From Cycas panzhihuaensis (Eukaryota; Cycadophyta): a stretch of 64,000 bases of DNA. The notes beneath the pieces are model-generated. The model did no database searches, was not told the DNA's origin, and was given only the letters and a program-made list of their open reading frames with translations. The first letter of the stretch is position 1. Every line of letters begins with the position of its first letter. This document shows positions 59,076-64,000 of this stretch, in pieces. A program made the position numbers and the translations under genes. The DNA lies in the NCBI GenBank assembly GCA_023213395.1, contig CM041465.1:2790001-2854000 (forward strand), in the 5' to 3' direction.

Positions 59076-60834
59076 CCACTAAGTTTGATTATATTATACA
59101 CAAGCATTTAAGCTACTATTTTTAGTGTGTATTTTAGTATCTTATCTACTCAAGGGGGCTGCTAAACTATAATGCTAAGTCTAAGGGTCTCTAGGAAGCC
59201 CTCAGTTACTATTTTATCTAGTGGAACTTGCCCACAAGTGGTAAATCAGGAACCTTATATACTAGTATGTGATCTTTAAGCTTTATATACCTTAGCATAT
59301 GGGCTATTAAGAAGGTTAAAGAACCCCCTAACTTGTTTATCAACCTGCATTAGTCTTATGCCTAGTATTAGATCTAGTTAGGAAATAAAAACCAAGGTAC
59401 TTACCCCCTCTAAGTCTAGCCTAGTCTCCAAACTTCAAGATAAGGTTTTATACCTCGCCCTACCACTTAATATATCTTATAGCTAGCAGGCTTCTCTAAT
59501 ATCTACAGAATTTGATAAGGACAACTAATATATATAGAGTGGTAACTTTAAGGGTCCTAACCATTTCCCTTATAAGGATGCAAGTTGATGTGTAGATTAG
59601 GAGTTATCTTTTTAATCATTTAAGTTGAAATAAATTTTAAAATGTGTTATTATTTAAGAAATAGGGTTCTTTTTATGAAATAAGAGTAAAAATACTAAAA
59701 GAAAAGTAATAAATTAAAGGAAATAGAAGGGTTTAGGATGCTCTTTAGAGGACTTTACTTCCAAGAGAAGATCAACCTCCTTCATATAGGAAAGGCACTT
59801 ACAATCATAATGCACAAATAAATGTTAGCAAAAAACCTAGGTAGGACAACAAATAAGGTGTAAAAAGCTAGCATTTAGTAGATATATCCTTTGTAAAATA
59901 AAAACTAAGATTTTAATTTATGAAAAAATTCTTATTACAACCTAAATAGAATGATATACTTTAGCTACTAAAAATCTGTTGAATAACTACTTGAAATTAA
60001 CTAAGACTAGCTCCAAACTGTAGGCCTTTGAACTAAGAATCCAATAGTTTAAATGGTGTGCAAAATAGACCTCTTGTTAAAACGTTATGGCAGAAATAGT
60101 GCATGGTACTCTTTATGAATAAAAAATTAAAATGAGGTGGCTTAATCCCCCTTTAAAGGTAAGCCCCTAGTCTCAAAGGATCACTATATGACCACCTACT
60201 AGGCTACTGAGGGGCTACAAGATCCAAAAATGATTTAAATATAAAATAAATTTTTTAATTAATAAAAAAGTTTAAATTTAACTTATTAAATTTTGGCATC
60301 TACCTCCATTTTGAACTAAACCCCTCAATCACATAGGATTAGCATATGATCTCTAGTGAGTTGAAAAGGACCTTTGATAGATTTGAAAAGGATTATAATT
60401 AGATTTAATCAAATATAGACTATAGAAAATATAGATTTCAAAAATAAGTAATTTCCATAGCTATGTGTAGGATTTTCTGAAGTGCAGTGAACATAGTCAA
60501 TTAAATCAAGTCAAGTTAGAATTAAGCGACTTTAAAAACATGACAAAGACTTTCACAAAGTGACGTAGAGGAGATCTAAGGAGAAATAGGATTGTGTAGA
60601 GATTGTACGGTGTCATGAGGGTTGATGGAGGGCGTGGAGGATCCATGACTCTCAGATATTGATTTTATTGATCAAATAACATTATAAAGGCTTTATTCTA
60701 CTATAGAATCATTCAAAAGGGTAACGTAAAGGGTAGGCAAAAATTTGGAAGTGAATCAATCACTAGGGAGTAAGGTTTAAATTAATCAGTCATTAGAAAA
60801 TAATGAACAATGGTTTAATGACATTCAAATGATA
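59076..60834. other. Unassigned repeat-like region
   Basis: No domain was recognised on either strand. Short pieces (near 60.13-60.2 kb and 39.9 kb) look distantly alike, which hints at an uncharacterised repeat. Confidence 0.3.
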
Positions 60835-60914
60835 GAAATAAAGTGATATTTTGTGTTCCACATAAAATATCACTTTATTTCTTCAGGCCCATCAAGAAAT
60901 AAAATGATATTTTA
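60835..60914. repeat. Perfect 18-bp hairpin plus a third arm copy
   Basis: GAAATAAAGTGATATTTT (60,835-60,852) is followed by an 11-base loop and its exact reverse complement (60,864-60,881). A near copy of the left arm, AAGAAATAAAATGATATTTT, lies at 60,894-60,913. Confidence 0.92.
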
Positions 60915-62115
60915 TATTAGATACCCCCCATCCTATTGGGAGTACCTAATACGACGAACACCAAGGAAGGGCTAGGCCTAAGGTGTGGGACCTAGAATGG
61001 GGTATAAAGGGAGTCTTGGGTGGCCCAGGTAGGGTGCTCATGCATCTCTTAAGTATGGATTTAGGATACATGGGCAAGATCCTCTTCCCTTCACTTAGGA
61101 TTTTGGAGGAATAAGGGGATGGTAAAGTTTCTAGTTTCCATAGGCTTCTAGGTAGCCCAAACATGCCCTCTTTTCCCTCAATACCAAGGTTGGGCAAGCT
61201 CCCCTAATGAGGGACCAACATGGTAGGTAAGGAAGGGGAAAGAAAGAGAGAGAGGGGTGAAGGGACATAATGGGCATAAGCCCACTTAGTAGAAAAAGAG
61301 AATTAAGTTTTGGCTTCATTGTTATATTGGCCAAAACAAGAGGAAAAAGGGAAAAAGAAAAGAATCAAACAAGTGGAAAACTTCACTTTCCTTTTCCTTA
61401 ATATACTTCCTCTTTCTTTCTTATAAAAAGGCATACATACCAATTAAAGAAAAGAAACAAGGATGCGACTAAGGGGGAAACAAAGGGGGAAATCTAAGGG
61501 ATCCTTTCTTATATAAAATCCTACACCATGAAACTCTTGCTTTCAATCTTTTTGTTTAAAGAAAAGAAAATATAACTAACTTTCCTTCTTATCAGTTACT
61601 TTCTCCTTACTCTCTATTATGCTAAACCCTTCTCAATTCCCATCGTTTTTCCTTTAACAATGATACAACCCAAAAAATAAAAGGGGGGAAGAGAATTTCT
61701 ACAATAGGCAGTAGAGTGAGAATTCCAATAAGAAATGAAATAATGATGAGGAAAGTGGAAGGAGGTCAACCTACATTCAGTAGGTGGTTGGAAGCATTGC
61801 TCCTCTTTGTCTCTCCTCATCCTCCCCTTGGATGCTCTTGTTGCTACTTTAAAGTAGAGTAGGAGGGCCCTAAATAAAATGATAACAAATAAAGAGCAAC
61901 AAGGGAAACAAATAAAAGAGTAAAGAAATAACAAGTATACAATGAAGTGGGTGCTTACCTTGATGGGGTACACCCTAGCTCTAAACCCTAATGTGAATGA
62001 TGGTGGGTCCACTCCCTCTCATATCCTTGCAAGTTAGAAACTAGAAAAAGGGAGCTACCATACAATCCTTCAAAAATCTACTTACATAACAATGAATAAG
62101 TATGAACATGAAGCA

Positions 62116-62118
<3 letters not shown>
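60915..62118. other. Non-coding or unrecognised region, gypsy-leader-like composition
   Basis: The style is GC-moderate and polypurine-rich, like 3-5 kb. A 131-codon minus-strand ORF (61,617-62,012) is hydrophobic and low-complexity and matches no family I know. A splice-donor-like AGGTAAGC lies near 61,957 (minus strand). Confidence 0.3.
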
Positions 62119-62213
<95 letters not shown>

Positions 62214-62226
62214 TAGATAGATAGAT
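62119..62226. repeat. (AT)n(AGAT)n microsatellite
   Basis: About 46 AT units are followed by about four AGAT units. Confidence 0.97.
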
Positions 62227-63487
62227 ATATCAAGTGGTGAAATGGAAACCATAACAAACATGAAACAAGAGGGGGAGAAGTGCCTCAGAATGGCACATCC
62301 TCCTCTATGCAAGTAGTTTCTCTAGTTGTACTAATGGAAAACTCTCCAAAAAAACCCCTACAACTTAGTGAATATGTAGGCAAAATAGAAGGAGAGATCA
62401 TGTAAATTCAAACCCTACCTTCTACTATCACAATAACAAGAGAAACTACTAATTCGTATAACTCTACTTATGTAACTTAGTCAAAAAAACACGGAGGGAA
62501 AGGGTGAAAAGAGTCTCATAATCAATAAACCAAGGTAGGAGGGTTATGCCCAAGCTAATGAAGAGATGAGGAGATGATGGCACCCAATGAGTAACTCCCT
62601 AATGCCTCCTTACTTACTCTTGGGTTGATCTCTAAAGTTATCACCTTAACTCCAAAGAATGCAAGTCACATGAAGGACAGAAGAGTTGTTGAGATAGAAT
62701 TTTGGAAGCATTTTATTACCATGAGAAAAATAGAAGATCTATGATATCTTACCCTTAAACTTGAGGGATTTTATATAAGAAAACAAGGTAAGGGGGTGGT
62801 TGTTTTATGCCCACAATATGGAGAAACCACTACCTAAAACCATGGACAAGTTAAGGAGGTGAACTTCAAATCTTAAGAAATTTTAAATAAAAAATATTGT
62901 TGGAGGTCCAATGAGATTCCTAAGAGTGTGGTGAGCTAGCTTGGGTTGATGTGGTATGTTGGGCCTGCTAAACAATATGGGAAATAAGCCATTTAGCTAT
63001 TAGAGACATGACTAAAAGTCACAACAGTCATAACAGAGACAAATCTATGATAATGTATATATATCTATAATATTGTGAATTACTCTATAGTATCACTTTT
63101 TACACTGAAAAAGGTAGTGATGCAGTAATAAAATGGGTAAAAGAGGTTGAAACCCTATCCTAAGGCCACTCTAACTCCTAAAGTAAATCCTAAAGCCTAA
63201 AATAAGGAGTGACCAATGGTTACAAAGAGGAAACGAGGCCAAATACATAAGGATGGGTCCGAAAAGCAAGTTATAGGGATGTGGAGAGTTCCCTTTTCTA
63301 ATCAATAAACCAACATGGGGGGCTCTAAGGCCATTAGACTAGAGTCTTAGTCATCATAAACATAAAAGGAGGAGGCATAGGTAAGCTAATCATGTAAGTG
63401 AGCATGCATCTAATAACTAATCAATACATCACATAAATCAAAATAACAATAACAAATGTGATGGGTGATAAAGATAAAGATGCGTAT
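62227..63487. other. Unassigned repeat-like region
   Basis: No conserved protein. AATCAATAAACCAA-containing pieces at about 62,520 and 63,300 are similar, suggesting an internal duplication. Confidence 0.3.
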
Positions 63488-63607
63488 TTACACTTACCTA
63501 TGTTTTTATATCAATGTCATTCCCTAAAGCTAGGAAACACTACCCCCTCAGCAGTAGAACCTCTTCACTCCAAGGCCTAGAAGATGGTGAATATTGCCAA
63601 TACAAAT
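63488..63607 (-). repeat. Repeated module with splice-donor-like site (copy 2)
   Basis: This is the counterpart of 5,745-5,870, sharing AGCTAGGAAACACTACCCCC and the minus-strand AGGTAAGTG. It is in the same orientation, about 57.7 kb away. Confidence 0.6.
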
Positions 63608-63955
63608 GATATGAGATACATGCTAACAAATAAATATGCATACATGACGATGGGTAATGTCTAGTATAGTGATTCCTTGTTAGCAATCGGTTAGATGTGT
63701 ACAAGCTAAAAGGAAGGAAGATATGTCAATTTGTGACATCAAAACCTTGGCCAATGGCCATACATCCAAAGCATATACACATAGGGGGGTAAATGACTAA
63801 GGGGTTGCCTTGGTGGCAAGCCAAAAAAGGGGCAACATAGCCCAAGAATGGGGCTCAAGAGCCCCAAGGCTATTCAAATAGAGGGGGGGTTAACCAAAGA
63901 ATACTAGAGGAGGAAAGACATCAATAAATTAAAAGAGGCATAATTACCATAGTTT

Positions 63956-64000
63956 TGTTGGAGTACACGATCCTAACTATTCAGAGGAAGTCCTCTTCCC
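63956..64000 (+). mobile_element. Start of a second TRIM LTR (cut by the window end)
   Basis: It begins TGTTGGAGTACACGAT and carries the GGAAGTCCTCTTCC hairpin at the same position as the LTRs at 38,217 and 38,454. It is probably a second TRIM copy or a solo LTR. Confidence 0.8.

Noticed and set aside
61617-62012. 131-codon hydrophobic minus-strand ORF
   Set aside because: Low complexity, no known domain, in a repeat-like region; not called as a gene.
62082-62312. 76-codon ORF on the minus strand rich in Ile-Tyr
   Set aside because: Same cause: translation of the (AT)n tract.

Overview
This is nuclear DNA of a large-genome seed plant, and it is almost entirely retrotransposon sequence. I see no single-copy host gene, rRNA gene, tRNA gene or bacterial feature. 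The plant assignment rests on four things. There are Ty1/copia elements with initiator-tRNA-Met primer sites. There are Ty3/gypsy elements of Tat-like and chromovirus type. There is an L1-type LINE with the plant arrangement DUF4283-CCHC ORF1, then endonuclease-RT-zf-RVT-RNase H. There is also a plant-mobile-domain (PMD) protein gene. Many stops look like CAG/CGA to TAG/TGA changes, as expected of long-methylated, slowly purged repeats. A gymnosperm is a reasonable guess but is not proven.

Layout. 1-11.85 kb: a GC-richer block of Tat-like gypsy fragments on the minus strand (gag and protease at 0-2.8 kb, a displaced RNase H at 6.2-6.65 kb, integrase at 10.35-11.8 kb). Inside it, on the plus strand, lies a three-exon PMD/coiled-coil pseudogene (7.16-9.93 kb). 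11.88-16.6 kb: a badly decayed minus-strand chromovirus. 16.6-21.1 kb: AT-rich sequence with few recognisable parts. 21.1-30.3 kb: an old minus-strand copia element split by a complete younger copia element (21,813-26,953, TSD TCAAC). 31.2-37.0 kb: a near-complete but dead L1 LINE. 38,217-38,539: a complete miniature LTR element (TRIM, TSD AGAGA). 40.2-52.6 kb: an old plus-strand copia element split by a second complete copia element (41,040-46,272) and by a 3.2-kb unit with two 448-bp LTRs. 52.6-59.1 kb: an old minus-strand copia element split by a young, CpG-rich non-coding LTR element (54,096-57,150, TSD CTTTA). 59.1-64 kb: sequence without recognisable genes. It shares a module with 5.75-5.87 kb and ends inside another TRIM LTR.

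No genes here work together as a host pathway. The one interacting unit is the antisense PMD gene in the Tat-like block. It has its own TATA box, a good start codon and two introns whose splice sites join the reading frames exactly. Introns antisense to a retroelement's genomic RNA would not be removed by that RNA's splicing, which could explain their survival. Boundaries of decayed features are approximate. Those with a stated TSD are base-exact as read.
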